Source of the DNA: a virus
IMG/VR virus record: IMGVR_UViG_3300027336_000001
Location: 62,001-126,000 of that record
Length of the DNA stretch: 64,000 nucleotides
Reading direction: 5' to 3' (one strand)
The notes beneath the pieces are model-generated. The model saw only the letters and a program-made list of their open reading frames with translations. It was not told where the DNA came from and did not search any database. Below are positions 49,874-58,406 of the stretch, in pieces. Every line of letters starts with the position of its first letter. The first letter of the stretch is position 1. The position numbers and the translations under genes are program-made.

Positions 49874-50551
49874 TTAAAATAGGAAGTATCTTTTTAGACC
49901 TGCATCTCCTTGTATCGTCCATAATTCATTTGGATCTTTGCCACGATATTTACATTCCACAGCACGAATACCTAACTTTTTGAATTTATAAATAGCATCA
50001 CTAGATTTCAATCTACCTGTGTTGTCATTATCGTATGCCATATAAATAGTACTGATCTTATTAGCAAACCTTTGGATTAAAGAGATTGTTAATTCATCTA
50101 CACCTGCTCTCATAGTACAGCCTACTGCATTGGGATATGAGATAACCTTTTTAAGAGCAACCATATCAAAGACACCTTCAACAAAATAAACATCACCATT
50201 AGACCATAATGATTCAGCTACTTCATGTCCATTAAGTAAAGAAGGTATCCATTGACTGCGATCTAGCATATATTTAAAAACTTTTTTATTACCATTTGCA
50301 TCCCAAGACCTTGCTTCAAATCCATAGGTTTCACCTTTTGGACAGGTAGCAGGGATGATTAAACAGTCTTTTAATTTTTCACCTGCTTTGCCAAAGGTTG
50401 CTTTAAATCGATCACACGGAATGTTAAAGTTTACCATATCAAAGGTTTTAAAATTAACATTAGTGTTTTGATCCACACCTCTTTTATTTAAGTAGTTTTG
50501 ATGCTCTGTGCTTAAAGGCAGGATTGAGATAAAATCATCTAGCCAATTCAT
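49874..50551 (-). CDS. Toprim-domain primase catalytic protein
   Basis: This 225-residue protein has the Toprim fold of DnaG-type primases. VEGVFDMVALKK carries the catalytic Glu near residue 125. YMAYDNDNTGR carries the metal-binding Asp pair near 172. AVECKYRGKDPNELW, near 205-215, is the typical third element. An N-terminal part of about 110 residues contains LNKRGVD and ATCPKGETYGFEARSW, as in primase RNA-polymerase domains. No zinc finger is present. The CHC2 finger is encoded at 37381-37905, and a different Cys4 protein overlaps its start. It would synthesise RNA primers with the DnaB-type helicase. Confidence 0.85.
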   Translation of the reverse strand: MNWLDDFISILPLSTEHQNYLNKRGVDQNTNVNFKTFDMVNFNIPCDRFKATFGKAGEKLKDCLIIPATCPKGETYGFEARSWDANGNKKVFKYMLDRSQWIPSLLNGHEVAESLWSNGDVYFVEGVFDMVALKKVISYPNAVGCTMRAGVDELTISLIQRFANKISTIYMAYDNDNTGRLKSSDAIYKFKKLGIRAVECKYRGKDPNELWTIQGDAGLKRYFLF

Positions 50552-50715
50552 TTTTTAGCTTTCTTATTTTCATGTGTAATGAAATGTTCATGGTATTTGC
50601 CAAAGGTTTTTCTAAGTCTATGTACACAAGGTTCACAAGCACCACCATCTCTTTCAGTCCATTTGATAGCATTAGGCAGGTCGTGGTATTTTTTGCCACA
50701 GATCGTGCAATTCAT
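50548..50715 (-). CDS. 55-residue zinc-binding protein coupled to the Toprim primase gene
   Basis: This short gene on the minus strand starts MNCTICGKKYHDL. It has two CxxC pairs (Cys3, Cys6, Cys27, Cys30) separated by 20 residues, then a basic His-rich tail. A strong AAGGAG binding site lies nine bases upstream of the ATG at 50715. Its TGA overlaps the ATG of the Toprim gene (ATGA), so the two are translationally coupled. The Cys4 layout is that of a zinc ribbon. It may be the template-binding partner of the Toprim protein. The plus-strand reading frame across the same bases lacks a good start and is not credible. Confidence 0.78.
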   Translation of the reverse strand: MNCTICGKKYHDLPNAIKWTERDGGACEPCVHRLRKTFGKYHEHFITHENKKAKK

Positions 50716-50753
50716 TTTTAAGTACTCCTTTATAAAAATTCAAATTCATTATA

Positions 50754-51299
50754 TTAAAGACAGGTTTCTATTACTTTCTTAATTTCAGAATGATCAATAT
50801 TTTTAGATTTCTTTAAAAACTCTACTGCTTTAAGTCTTGCATTTTTATGATTACTTGCATAGGTTTCAGATGCTTTATCATCACATCTATTGCCACTAAA
50901 GTAATGACAGATGGTTTTATCTAGTTTGCCATCCCATCTTTCTTTTATGTATTTCAATTGATCTAATGCCTCTTTGGTTGCTCTAGTAGGATGTAAAAGA
51001 TCAACACAATCAAATTTATTCATGCTTAATTTATCTGTCTGTTGAAACACACCACAAGCCTCACCATAGTAGTTTGGTGTGATATGATCTGTATCAAAAG
51101 AAAATCTAGTTTCATTCCATGCAAGTGCAATTAAATGTTGCACAGATTGCTCTTGAGTAAAGTATGTGTTCTCTACACTATAGGAATAGATAACATTTGA
51201 GAGTTGGTTTAGTTTACAGATTTCATCTGTATCTAAGACAGGTGTTTCGGTGTTTAACATAGATAAGAGAGTAAAGAGAATATCGATTGACTTGATCAT
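50754..51299 (-). CDS. lytic transglycosylase/lysozyme-like protein (SLT fold)
   Basis: This is a 181-residue protein. LIALAWNETRF places the probable catalytic Glu at residue 63, and YYGEACGVFQQ corresponds to the GLMQ segment of soluble lytic transglycosylases. CHYFSGNRCDD further on fits the end of the domain. A short hydrophobic N-terminus (IDILFTLLSML) could be a signal-arrest or signal segment. It would cleave peptidoglycan glycan strands at lysis or during entry. It is encoded apart from the tail genes, which favours an endolysin role. No holin gene is obvious nearby. The start follows AAGGACA. Confidence 0.78.
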   Translation of the reverse strand: MIKSIDILFTLLSMLNTETPVLDTDEICKLNQLSNVIYSYSVENTYFTQEQSVQHLIALAWNETRFSFDTDHITPNYYGEACGVFQQTDKLSMNKFDCVDLLHPTRATKEALDQLKYIKERWDGKLDKTICHYFSGNRCDDKASETYASNHKNARLKAVEFLKKSKNIDHSEIKKVIETCL

Positions 51300-51310
51300 T
51301 TTTTTTGTCC

Positions 51311-51580
51311 TTATAGGTTAGAGAAAAAAGTTTTAAGGTCTTGTGCAATATCATCAGATGTATCATAAGACTTATGATACACTTGATACATATCATCATT
51401 TTCACTGTCATCTACATCTAAAGAGATTTCGATTTTGTTATTATCAGATATATAACTGTAAAGGTAAAAACTACCTTTATCACAGTAAAGAAGACTTTCT
51501 AGTTCAGTATCGGAACAGTCAAGTACATCAATAGAAGAGATTAGATCAACAGATTTGATTTGATTTAAGATAGTGTTCAT
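51311..51580 (-). CDS. small acidic protein under a conserved promoter
   Basis: This is an 89-residue, very acidic protein of unknown function (DCSDTELESLLYCDKGS, DVDDSENDDMY). The ATG at 51580 (MNTILNQ) has AAGGAG five bases upstream. The predicted transcript start from the promoter at 51613-51641 lies about 26 bases before it. A longer in-frame start at 51619 would lie inside the promoter. Twelve bases separate it from the transglycosylase gene, so both may be expressed together. Strong acidity suggests a DNA-mimic or inhibitor role, but that is inference. Confidence 0.72.
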   Translation of the reverse strand: MNTILNQIKSVDLISSIDVLDCSDTELESLLYCDKGSFYLYSYISDNNKIEISLDVDDSENDDMYQVYHKSYDTSDDIAQDLKTFFSNL

Positions 51581-51612
51581 AAGAACTCCTTTTTGTTTAG
51601 GTTTGTACTTAT

Positions 51613-51641
51613 ATAACACTTTGCATAAGATATTATTGCAA
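51613..51641 (-). promoter_or_regulatory. conserved promoter, copy 3 (TTGCAA-17-TGTTAT)
   Basis: The minus strand reads GAAC-TTGCAA (51641-51636), 17 bases, then TGTTAT (51618-51613) followed by ATAAG. It is nearly identical to copy 2 at 12615-12643. Confidence 0.75.
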
Positions 51642-51647
51642 GTTCAT

Positions 51648-52010
51648 TTAAATTTCTAAAATTTTTTTAATCCTTTCTCTTAAGACATCCTGTTTCCAAA
51701 AGTAATAGTCATCTGCATTATGAATATGAGAAATTTCATTCACTTCAAAGTTTTCAAGTGGAAAACCAACAGACACAATAGGATGCTTAACATTAATAAT
51801 GTCATGTTGATATTCTTTAATCCATAGCACCAAGTAATCTTCAAAGTCGTCTTTTTTCACTACAATATAAGTTTGTCCATCACGATCTTCTTTTGTTTCA
51901 TTATTAGAAACGAAAGGTCTTACAGGTTCTTCGAGTTCTAAGAAGATTTGATGCAGGTCTTGTAGGATTGCATTTTGAACTTGTATTGCTTTACGAGTTT
52001 TTAAAGCCAT
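51648..52010 (-). CDS. unknown 120-residue acidic protein
   Basis: This mixed alpha/beta acidic protein has a start (MALKTRKAIQ) that follows an AAAGGAAAA site. It contains aromatic-rich segments (DYLVLWIKEYQHDI, ADDYYFWKQDV). Its stop lies seven bases before the conserved promoter of the next small gene. No family is recognised. It resembles in size and charge the small proteins of the 10175-12574 operon. Confidence 0.68.
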   Translation of the reverse strand: MALKTRKAIQVQNAILQDLHQIFLELEEPVRPFVSNNETKEDRDGQTYIVVKKDDFEDYLVLWIKEYQHDIINVKHPIVSVGFPLENFEVNEISHIHNADDYYFWKQDVLRERIKKILEI

Positions 52011-52099
52011 TTTCTTTTCCTTTATTTAAAAGAGATATGTATCTTATACTATATTTGTTTTATTAAATGTTCTTTATGTGAAAAAAGGTGAGATTAAAA

Positions 52100-52285
52100 A
52101 TGACAGAATGGAAAAGCAAGATCAATCCAGATCAAGAAAAAGTTAAATCCTTTACAGATCAGTTAGAAAGTTTAAAGCAGATGTTTCAATCTATGCTGGA
52201 TAAAGACTTAATGGAATTAAGTAAAGCACAAATGGAATTAGAAAGATTAGAAGCACAAAAAAGAAATCAAAGAGAGAAAAAATAA
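52100..52285 (+). CDS. small coiled-coil protein at the head of a structural operon
   Basis: This 61-residue protein is almost wholly helical and charged (LESLKQMFQSMLDKDLMEL). I choose the ATG at 52100, with AAGG at 52085-52088 about 11 bases upstream, over the GTG at 52088. The next gene starts on the base after its stop. It probably assembles with, or assists, the large protein downstream. Confidence 0.65.
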   Translation: MTEWKSKINPDQEKVKSFTDQLESLKQMFQSMLDKDLMELSKAQMELERLEAQKRNQREKK

Positions 52286-54766
52286 ATGGCAGAATGGTCA
52301 ATTATTAAAACACCTAAAATACCTGACATCTTTAAAGAAGTTAGACCAATTGTAGATAACATCTTTGCTACTCTTAATATCTTTCTTACCTTTCTTAATA
52401 ATGTGTTAGAATTTGTGAAAGCCTTTCTAATAGATTTCAGTAATCCTTTGTTATTGCTTTTGAAAGAGCTTATTGCACTTATTAAAAATATCATTTCAGA
52501 TCTTCAAAACTTAGGTCTTTATTTAACTACCGATTTGGATATGTTGCCAAGAGTTTTTGATGAAGGCTATAAAGTGTATGCTGGTGGATATCAAGCATTT
52601 GAGCAAAGGATGGTAAACAAGTTTACTAATCCAGCTGATACAACAAGACCTGTTATCAGTAAAGATAGTGTTGTGCTTGGTATTTTTCAATTCGCAGGTT
52701 CTAATATAGAAGGGATTTTAAGACTCATCAAAATATTTAATGATTTGAAAAAGCTATTTACAGGAATTTTAGAAGATAGTGGTTTGCCAGTCGCATCCAA
52801 TGTTAAAGCAACACTTGTTTCAAAGTTCGGAGTTCCTTTCTCTAATTCAAAACTTAAAACACCTGAAGGTTTAAAAATCTCTTGGGAATTAACACCACCT
52901 TCTAATAGTCAAGACAGTTTTTTTCCATCTTTTGTAGTACCACCTGATGCTTTCTTAGTAAATATAAGTACTATGCCTGTGAAAGTAGGTTTATTAAGAA
53001 GAACTAAATCTGCACAGACAACTACTAATATTGAACTTGCACAAGAAATAGGTGCAAGTTTATATAAGCCTGTTACTGTAAATGGAAAGTCATTTACATT
53101 ATTAAGTAGTCCAACACTCATTCAAGATAGTCGTGTAATACCTTATTTTGAAAACTTTATTGATGACATTATTAAAAAAGGTTATCCCTTTAGTTATCAG
53201 TATTTTTTTAATGATAAAGTGATCCTGCCACAAGACTTGGTAGAAAAGACAAATAAATCTTTTTACTACAATCCTTTCGCAGTAGGTGCTTTCTTAACAG
53301 GTAATTCATATAGCTTAACCATACCATATAAAGATTTGCCTAAAAAAATCACATATTCAAGTAAACCATATGAAGTAGATGGCAATACAACAAATGGCAT
53401 CACTGTTATTGATAAACAAACTGAAAGTGAAGCAGAAGATTTATATGTAGAAGTTTTATCTTTAAGTTCAGATTTAGGTTTTAGTGATAGTGATCTTGTA
53501 GAAAATCTTCCTTTATACTTATGGAACTCTATTGTTTCTAATGGGATTGTTACAGGTTTGGTTTCTACTAATTCTAATGCTATCTCAACCAAGCTACCTA
53601 AATATGATCGTGTAGATTATATCAATGCTTTAAGAGAGGCATTAGCTATTTTCATTTTAGGTGATTATTTAAATGAAAAGAATTATTTGAATGGTCAAGA
53701 GGCTGGTGTAAAAAGTGCTGAGTTTGCCAAATCATATTTATATGGTACAAGTAAGTTTCATTTTTTCAATTTGCCATCACAAGTGAAATTCAATCTTATG
53801 GCATATGCCAATAGACAGGCAAATGCCACCAGCTTTGTGAAATTTGATCAAGATGCGAATAGCTTTAGATCAGATGTTTTAGCTGTCATTCAGAACATAG
53901 TAAATAAATTACCTTTTCCAACAGAAGCACAACTGATAGCATTGCAAGAGCCAATTGAATTTCTTTCTGAAAAAAGAATAGATGTTAAAGTAGGCGATCA
54001 AATTCAAAAGAAAAGTTTTTATGATTTCTTAATAGAAGATAATATGTATGGTGTGCATGGGAATGCTAATAATTATGGTAGCTTTGGCGATACTTCTTTT
54101 GATGAAGTTCTAAAGGCAAATAAACCTCGTGTTGAAGGATCTGCATTTAATAACATCATCTACTTAACTACAGGTCTTGAAAGAAGAATCGAACCTTTGT
54201 TTCCTACTGCATACACAGAAAAGAAATTAGGTGTTTCAGAAAAAGAACAAGTAAAGACTACTGCTAAACTTTCTCTTATGTATGATTTGGTAGATCAAGA
54301 TATTGTAGATAATGCTAGACGGATGCTTACTTCTTTACCACAGAAGGTATTAAATGAAACAGGTGCTTGGTTTAATGTGAAATTCTTTATTGATGGCTTT
54401 CCTGATTTCACAGCTTATTTAAATGAAATTATTGCTTTTGTAGAAACCTTAACTTTAGGTTTAGAAGGTCTTATTAAAGCGATTAAAGATTTTATTGAAG
54501 TCTTGCAAAAGAGAATACAAGAAATTCAAAGAATCATTGCTAAACTAAAAGCATTTATAGATGCTATCTTAAATTTCGCTTTAGATCTAGGTGCAACTGT
54601 CGGTATGCTTTTTGTTGTTTCACAAGGTACAGATGGTTTACTTGCTGATTTCTTATCTGCTACTAAAAAACCTAATGCTCCTTCTTTAGGTATTGGTCAA
54701 TGTGTTGTCATCCCCGGTCCACCACAAATTGTTATTGATCTTTTCTCTGCTATCTTTGGAGGATAA
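52286..54766 (+). CDS. large virion structural protein (probable)
   Basis: This 826-residue protein has a hydrophobic helical N-terminus (residues 15-75, with repeated Leu, Ile and Phe) and a long mixed middle. The helical C-terminal region carries a Lys- and Ile-rich coiled coil near 735-775 and an apolar end with GATVGMLFVVSQG and VIPGPPQIVI. No enzymatic motif is seen. Size, composition and the coupled small coiled-coil gene suggest a tail or baseplate component. I cannot name it. The Pro-Gly pair is CCC GGT. Hydrophobic ends could insert into a membrane. Confidence 0.7.
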   Translation: MAEWSIIKTPKIPDIFKEVRPIVDNIFATLNIFLTFLNNVLEFVKAFLIDFSNPLLLLLKELIALIKNIISDLQNLGLYLTTDLDMLPRVFDEGYKVYAGGYQAFEQRMVNKFTNPADTTRPVISKDSVVLGIFQFAGSNIEGILRLIKIFNDLKKLFTGILEDSGLPVASNVKATLVSKFGVPFSNSKLKTPEGLKISWELTPPSNSQDSFFPSFVVPPDAFLVNISTMPVKVGLLRRTKSAQTTTNIELAQEIGASLYKPVTVNGKSFTLLSSPTLIQDSRVIPYFENFIDDIIKKGYPFSYQYFFNDKVILPQDLVEKTNKSFYYNPFAVGAFLTGNSYSLTIPYKDLPKKITYSSKPYEVDGNTTNGITVIDKQTESEAEDLYVEVLSLSSDLGFSDSDLVENLPLYLWNSIVSNGIVTGLVSTNSNAISTKLPKYDRVDYINALREALAIFILGDYLNEKNYLNGQEAGVKSAEFAKSYLYGTSKFHFFNLPSQVKFNLMAYANRQANATSFVKFDQDANSFRSDVLAVIQNIVNKLPFPTEAQLIALQEPIEFLSEKRIDVKVGDQIQKKSFYDFLIEDNMYGVHGNANNYGSFGDTSFDEVLKANKPRVEGSAFNNIIYLTTGLERRIEPLFPTAYTEKKLGVSEKEQVKTTAKLSLMYDLVDQDIVDNARRMLTSLPQKVLNETGAWFNVKFFIDGFPDFTAYLNEIIAFVETLTLGLEGLIKAIKDFIEVLQKRIQEIQRIIAKLKAFIDAILNFALDLGATVGMLFVVSQGTDGLLADFLSATKKPNAPSLGIGQCVVIPGPPQIVIDLFSAIFGG

Positions 54767-54771
54767 TAAAA

Positions 54772-55608
54772 ATGTCTTTTGCTTGGTCTGTTTATTTTAG
54801 AGAAGGTAGTTGGTATGAGTTCAGAAACTTTGCTTTAAACCAAAGAAGAAATGTCGAAGCACGATTGAAAGTTATTAACAATGAACTTTCACAAATAGGA
54901 TATATCCGTGTATCTTTTTTAAAAGATGGTTCTACAAGTAAAATGACAGAAAGAAGAATAGGATTTGAAGTCAATAAAGGATCAAGCCTGCATAAACTCA
55001 TTATTGCTTATGTTGTGCAAGGTGGAAATCCTTTTGATATTTCTATGTTCTTAAAACCAGATTCATATTTTTACAGTGATGAACAAATTATTGAAACACA
55101 GCCTTACACGGGTATCATTGCACCACAGCCAGATAAAAATCCACAAACAGGTACATTAAGTACAGGTGGTTGGTTGCCATTATGGAAATTTCCACCTAGA
55201 AAGTTTGGCAAGAATTTAAATATGTATGACTTTGGCAAAGAGATTAGTGATGCAGTCGAATCAGCTAAAAGATGGTTGCCACAGGAAATTAAAGAATTGA
55301 GAAATGATCTTGAGGCAAGAATTATTAAGCTATGCGATTTAAGAGAACAGCTGGTCAAAGAAAGAGATGAAATCTTATTAGGTGCAGTAGGTGGTGTCAC
55401 ACCAAGTCTTTTATTTGATAGTGAATCATATTCAGATACACATCATTTAAGTTTCATTGTAAATAACATAGACAATATTGTTTATCCTAATTTAGATACA
55501 AATCTAAGCAGGGATTTTAATAATCCACGAATAACAACAGTAGAAAGTGCTTTTCCTACATTAGTAGATAATGCACCTAATAATGAAGAGAAATGGACAG
55601 CTTTGTAA
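54772..55608 (+). CDS. probable structural protein
   Basis: This 278-residue protein starts after GGAGGATAA, five bases from the upstream stop. Residues 1-100 look like a compact alpha/beta domain. There is a Pro-rich loop (IIAPQPDKNPQTGT), then a charged helix near 165-205 (RNDLEARIIKLCDLREQL) and a disordered tail. It is co-transcribed with the 826-residue protein and probably belongs to the same virion substructure. The family is unknown. Confidence 0.7.
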   Translation: MSFAWSVYFREGSWYEFRNFALNQRRNVEARLKVINNELSQIGYIRVSFLKDGSTSKMTERRIGFEVNKGSSLHKLIIAYVVQGGNPFDISMFLKPDSYFYSDEQIIETQPYTGIIAPQPDKNPQTGTLSTGGWLPLWKFPPRKFGKNLNMYDFGKEISDAVESAKRWLPQEIKELRNDLEARIIKLCDLREQLVKERDEILLGAVGGVTPSLLFDSESYSDTHHLSFIVNNIDNIVYPNLDTNLSRDFNNPRITTVESAFPTLVDNAPNNEEKWTAL

Positions 55609-55609
55609 A

Positions 55610-55732
55610 ATGATTAAGCATCTTTTAATTTGTTTAGCTTTATTCTTTTTAAGTAAAGAGGCATTATTTATATATCTAGTAGGTTTGCTTGGCTCTTATA
55701 TAGAAAGCCACCATGAATCTAATGCACCATAA
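55610..55732 (+). CDS. 40-residue hydrophobic membrane peptide
   Basis: The frame starts one base after the stop of the structural gene, with AGAG and GAA upstream as a weak binding site. It encodes MIKHLLICLALFFL, SKEALFIYLVGLLGSYI and a short polar tail ESHHESNAP. The peptide has one or two membrane segments. Its last 37 bases overlap the convergent GIY-YIG-like gene. A small holin-like or other membrane peptide is possible. It may also be a chance frame, but the tight spacing to the operon supports it. Confidence 0.45.
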   Translation: MIKHLLICLALFFLSKEALFIYLVGLLGSYIESHHESNAP

Positions 55733-56040
55733 GGTATCTGTTCATATATCTCAACAGGCAGTGAGCCAACACATTTATAGGAAAACCATTCACCTTTTTC
55801 TCTAAACTTTTTCAATTCTTTATGCAGTGGTCTTTCTACATTGCCATATCCTTTAAAGACATGAATCAATCTTAATTCTACAGCATTGCCTGTCTGTAAT
55901 TGCTTTATACGAGCATCACAATCTTTAGCTACACCTATTTTAATAGAACCTGATCCTTTAGCTTGGATCAAATACATATCCTGTTCGGAATAAGGCACTT
56001 TTATCAAATCTTGTGTAAAAGGTAAGTAAAGTTTAATCAA
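55696..56040 (-). CDS. T5orf172/MUG113 domain protein (GIY-YIG clan)
   Basis: This 114-residue protein has the segment MYLIQAKGSGSIKIGVAKD, then RIKQLQTGNAVELRLIHVF, then ERPLHKELKKFREKGEWFS. This is the order seen in T5orf172 and MUG113 domains, which belong to the GIY-YIG nuclease clan. In GIY-YIG terms the IKIG and RIKQLQ elements are conserved and the H-x-x-L-K/R and E-W-F elements are present. Whether it cuts DNA or only binds it is unknown. The TTG at 56040, with AGGTG upstream, is the first possible start. The ATG at 55977 begins exactly at the domain but has poor spacing. Confidence 0.75.
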   Translation of the reverse strand: MIKLYLPFTQDLIKVPYSEQDMYLIQAKGSGSIKIGVAKDCDARIKQLQTGNAVELRLIHVFKGYGNVERPLHKELKKFREKGEWFSYKCVGSLPVEIYEQIPYGALDSWWLSI

Positions 56041-56086
56041 TTAAACACCTGCTTTCTTTTTTTTCTTATAATCTTTTTTATCTGAC

Positions 56087-56115
56087 TTGCAATAAATCTT
56101 AATCTTAAGTGTTTA
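56087..56115 (+). promoter_or_regulatory. conserved promoter, copy 4 (TTGCAA-17-TGTTTA)
   Basis: GAC-TTGCAA (56087-56092), a 17-base spacer ending AAG, then TGTTTA (56110-56115). It matches the other four copies. Predicted transcription begins about 42 bases before the ATG at 56164. Confidence 0.72.
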
Positions 56116-56163
56116 AGTAGTATCAATAAGACAAAACCACTTTTCAAAAAAAGGAAAATGAAA

Positions 56164-56556
56164 ATGGCAAGAAGATCAAAAGGTATTACTGTTCTCAAGG
56201 AAAAGACATACATCAAAGAAAGATTGACCATGAAAGGTTTAAACTTCTCAATCAAAAAGAATGAAGTAATTCTTCATGATTTTGTAGCAATGGGATTTGA
56301 AAGTATCACCATTAGGACAACAGAAGATGGTAAATATGTCACAGGTCTAGTAGTCAATCACAAAAATTTATTATCCTTCACAGAAAATGATAATAATTAT
56401 CCTCTTTTCACAGATGGTAAATTTGTGACAAGTGATATAGATTTCATCCTATCTTACTTATCATGGGAATGTAGAAACAATCCTAGCGATAAAGTACCTG
56501 ATGGATTACAAATAAAAAGACTAACAAAAATGAGTGTCAATCAAGTAGATTGTTAA
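56164..56556 (+). CDS. unknown 130-residue basic-start protein under a conserved promoter
   Basis: This protein has a basic N-terminus (MARRSKGITVLKEKTYIKER) followed by a compact beta-rich domain and an acidic end. I prefer the ATG at 56164, nine bases after AAGGA, over the ATG at 56158. The family is unknown. It lies directly upstream of the DNA ligase gene, probably in one transcript. The basic arm could contact DNA or RNA. Confidence 0.7.
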   Translation: MARRSKGITVLKEKTYIKERLTMKGLNFSIKKNEVILHDFVAMGFESITIRTTEDGKYVTGLVVNHKNLLSFTENDNNYPLFTDGKFVTSDIDFILSYLSWECRNNPSDKVPDGLQIKRLTKMSVNQVDC

Positions 56557-56577
56557 AAAACGAAAGGACGAATGAAA

Positions 56578-58404
56578 ATGTTATCTATCACAGAACTTGA
56601 AAATCTAGTTAAGAAACACAATTCTCTTTATTGGGATTTGAATGCACCTGAAATCTCTGATGTAGAGTATGATGCACTTGTAGAGCAATTAAGAGCAGTT
56701 GCACCTACATCACCTGTCTTAAGCAGTTTAGGCACATTCGCAGAAATTGGTATGGAAGTACAACATTCTAAACCTATGTTGTCATTAGACAAGTGTTATA
56801 ATGAAGATGACTTAAAGAAATGGTCTAGGTCTTTTTCATCTTATGTATGCACACCTAAAATTGATGGTATGGCTTGCAGTATCAAATATGAAAATGGCAT
56901 TTTGGTACAAGGTGCAACAAGAGGTGATGGCAATATAGGTGAAGATATTACACAAAACATTATCAACATCGTACCAAAGCAAATTAGCATAACAACACCT
57001 GTAGAAATTCGTGGTGAATTATATATGCCTATTTCTGTATTTAATACTCAAAAGGATATCTTTGCAAATCCTAGAAATGCAGTAGCAGGTATTATTAAGA
57101 GAAAAGATGGCAATGTACAAGGCATCAAGTTTCTTGCATACGATTTCATAGGCAGTGAGTTTAATCTATTTTCTGATAAAATAGATGCACTTAAAGCATT
57201 AGGTTTTGAAATCCCATTTTATACTGTCTTTAATGGTATTGATCATCTACAAGCAGGTTATGATCATATCCTAAACATTAAAGATAGTTTGGACTATGAA
57301 CTAGATGGTGTTGTTTATCGTGTAAATGATAATCAAGCATATGAAAATGCAGGATATACATCACATCACCCTAAAGGAGCAATAGCATATAAATTTCAAG
57401 GTGAGTTTGGTACAACTAAACTTTTAAATGTTGAATGGCAAATTAGCAGATCAGGTATCTTAACACCTGTAGCAATCGTCCAACCTGTGAAATTAAGTGG
57501 TGCAATGGTAGGCAGGATTACTTTGCATCATGCAGGTATGATTAAGACAAAAGGTTTAACTCTTAATGCAGATGTTTTGGCAATAAGAAGAGGTGGTGTT
57601 ATTCCACACCTTGAAAAAGTCATTAATGCAGGTGATACATCTATTGAAATTCCTGTATGTTGTCCATTCTGTTCATCAGCAACAGAACAAAAAGAAGATT
57701 TTCTATATTGCACAGCGAATTGTAGTTTATCTACAAAGGTAAGTTACTTTATGGAAAAAGTAGGTATTGAAGGCATAGGCAATGTATGGATTGAAAAGTT
57801 AATAGAAGAAGGTCTTGTCAATAACTTTGCTGATCTATATAGACTTAAAAGAGAAGATTTATTAAAGATTGAAAGTGTTGGTGAAACTAGAGCAGATAAT
57901 TGGTTATCTAGCATTACCAAAAGCACTAGATTATCTTTAGATAAGTTTTTAATATCTCTTGGCATTCACAGTTTAGGTAAAAAAGCAAGTGATGTTTTAA
58001 CAAGTCAATTTAAAACCTTAGATGCAGTTTTAGCATTAAAGACATCTGATATTGAAAAACTAGATGGTTTTGGCAGTATCACAGCACAGGATATTGTTAA
58101 TGGTCTTAAAGCAAATGTAAATGTTATTACTGATCTTTTGCAATATATCCAAATTGACAATGGCAGTGAAAAGACAGGTATCTTTAAAAACAAATCATTT
58201 CTTTTCACAGGTACATTGACTACCTTAAAGAGAAATGATGCAGAAGCAAAGGTATTAGAGTTAGGTGGCAATGTAGCATCATCAGTAAGCAAGAATTTAA
58301 GTTATCTTGTAGCAGGTGAAAAAGCTGGCAGTAAACTAGATAAAGCAAATGCACTTGGCATTAAGGTTATCACAGAACAAGAATTTTTAAATATGTGTAA
58401 ATGA
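56578..58404 (+). CDS. ligA: NAD-dependent DNA ligase
   Basis: This 608-residue enzyme seals nicks using NAD. A short Ia-like NMN-binding start (LNAPEISDVEYDALV) is followed by the nucleotidyltransferase motif PKIDGM, with the adenylated Lys near residue 94. TRGDGNIGEDITQN, ELDGVVYRVND and GAIAYKF follow. Then come the OB fold (LTPVAIVQPVKL), the Cys4 zinc finger (CCPFC, then CTANC, near 361-383), helix-hairpin-helix repeats and a C-terminal BRCT domain near 530-608. It is complete, though somewhat shorter than the 670 residues usual in bacteria. Phages more often encode ATP-dependent ligases. The start at 56578 has better spacing to AAAGGA than 56572. Confidence 0.95.
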   Translation: MLSITELENLVKKHNSLYWDLNAPEISDVEYDALVEQLRAVAPTSPVLSSLGTFAEIGMEVQHSKPMLSLDKCYNEDDLKKWSRSFSSYVCTPKIDGMACSIKYENGILVQGATRGDGNIGEDITQNIINIVPKQISITTPVEIRGELYMPISVFNTQKDIFANPRNAVAGIIKRKDGNVQGIKFLAYDFIGSEFNLFSDKIDALKALGFEIPFYTVFNGIDHLQAGYDHILNIKDSLDYELDGVVYRVNDNQAYENAGYTSHHPKGAIAYKFQGEFGTTKLLNVEWQISRSGILTPVAIVQPVKLSGAMVGRITLHHAGMIKTKGLTLNADVLAIRRGGVIPHLEKVINAGDTSIEIPVCCPFCSSATEQKEDFLYCTANCSLSTKVSYFMEKVGIEGIGNVWIEKLIEEGLVNNFADLYRLKREDLLKIESVGETRADNWLSSITKSTRLSLDKFLISLGIHSLGKKASDVLTSQFKTLDAVLALKTSDIEKLDGFGSITAQDIVNGLKANVNVITDLLQYIQIDNGSEKTGIFKNKSFLFTGTLTTLKRNDAEAKVLELGGNVASSVSKNLSYLVAGEKAGSKLDKANALGIKVITEQEFLNMCK

Positions 58405-58406
58405 AC

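Noticed and set aside
50579-50782. Plus-strand open frame of 67 codons
   Set aside because: The same bases on the minus strand encode the Cys4 protein with a good binding site and ATGA coupling, which is far more credible.
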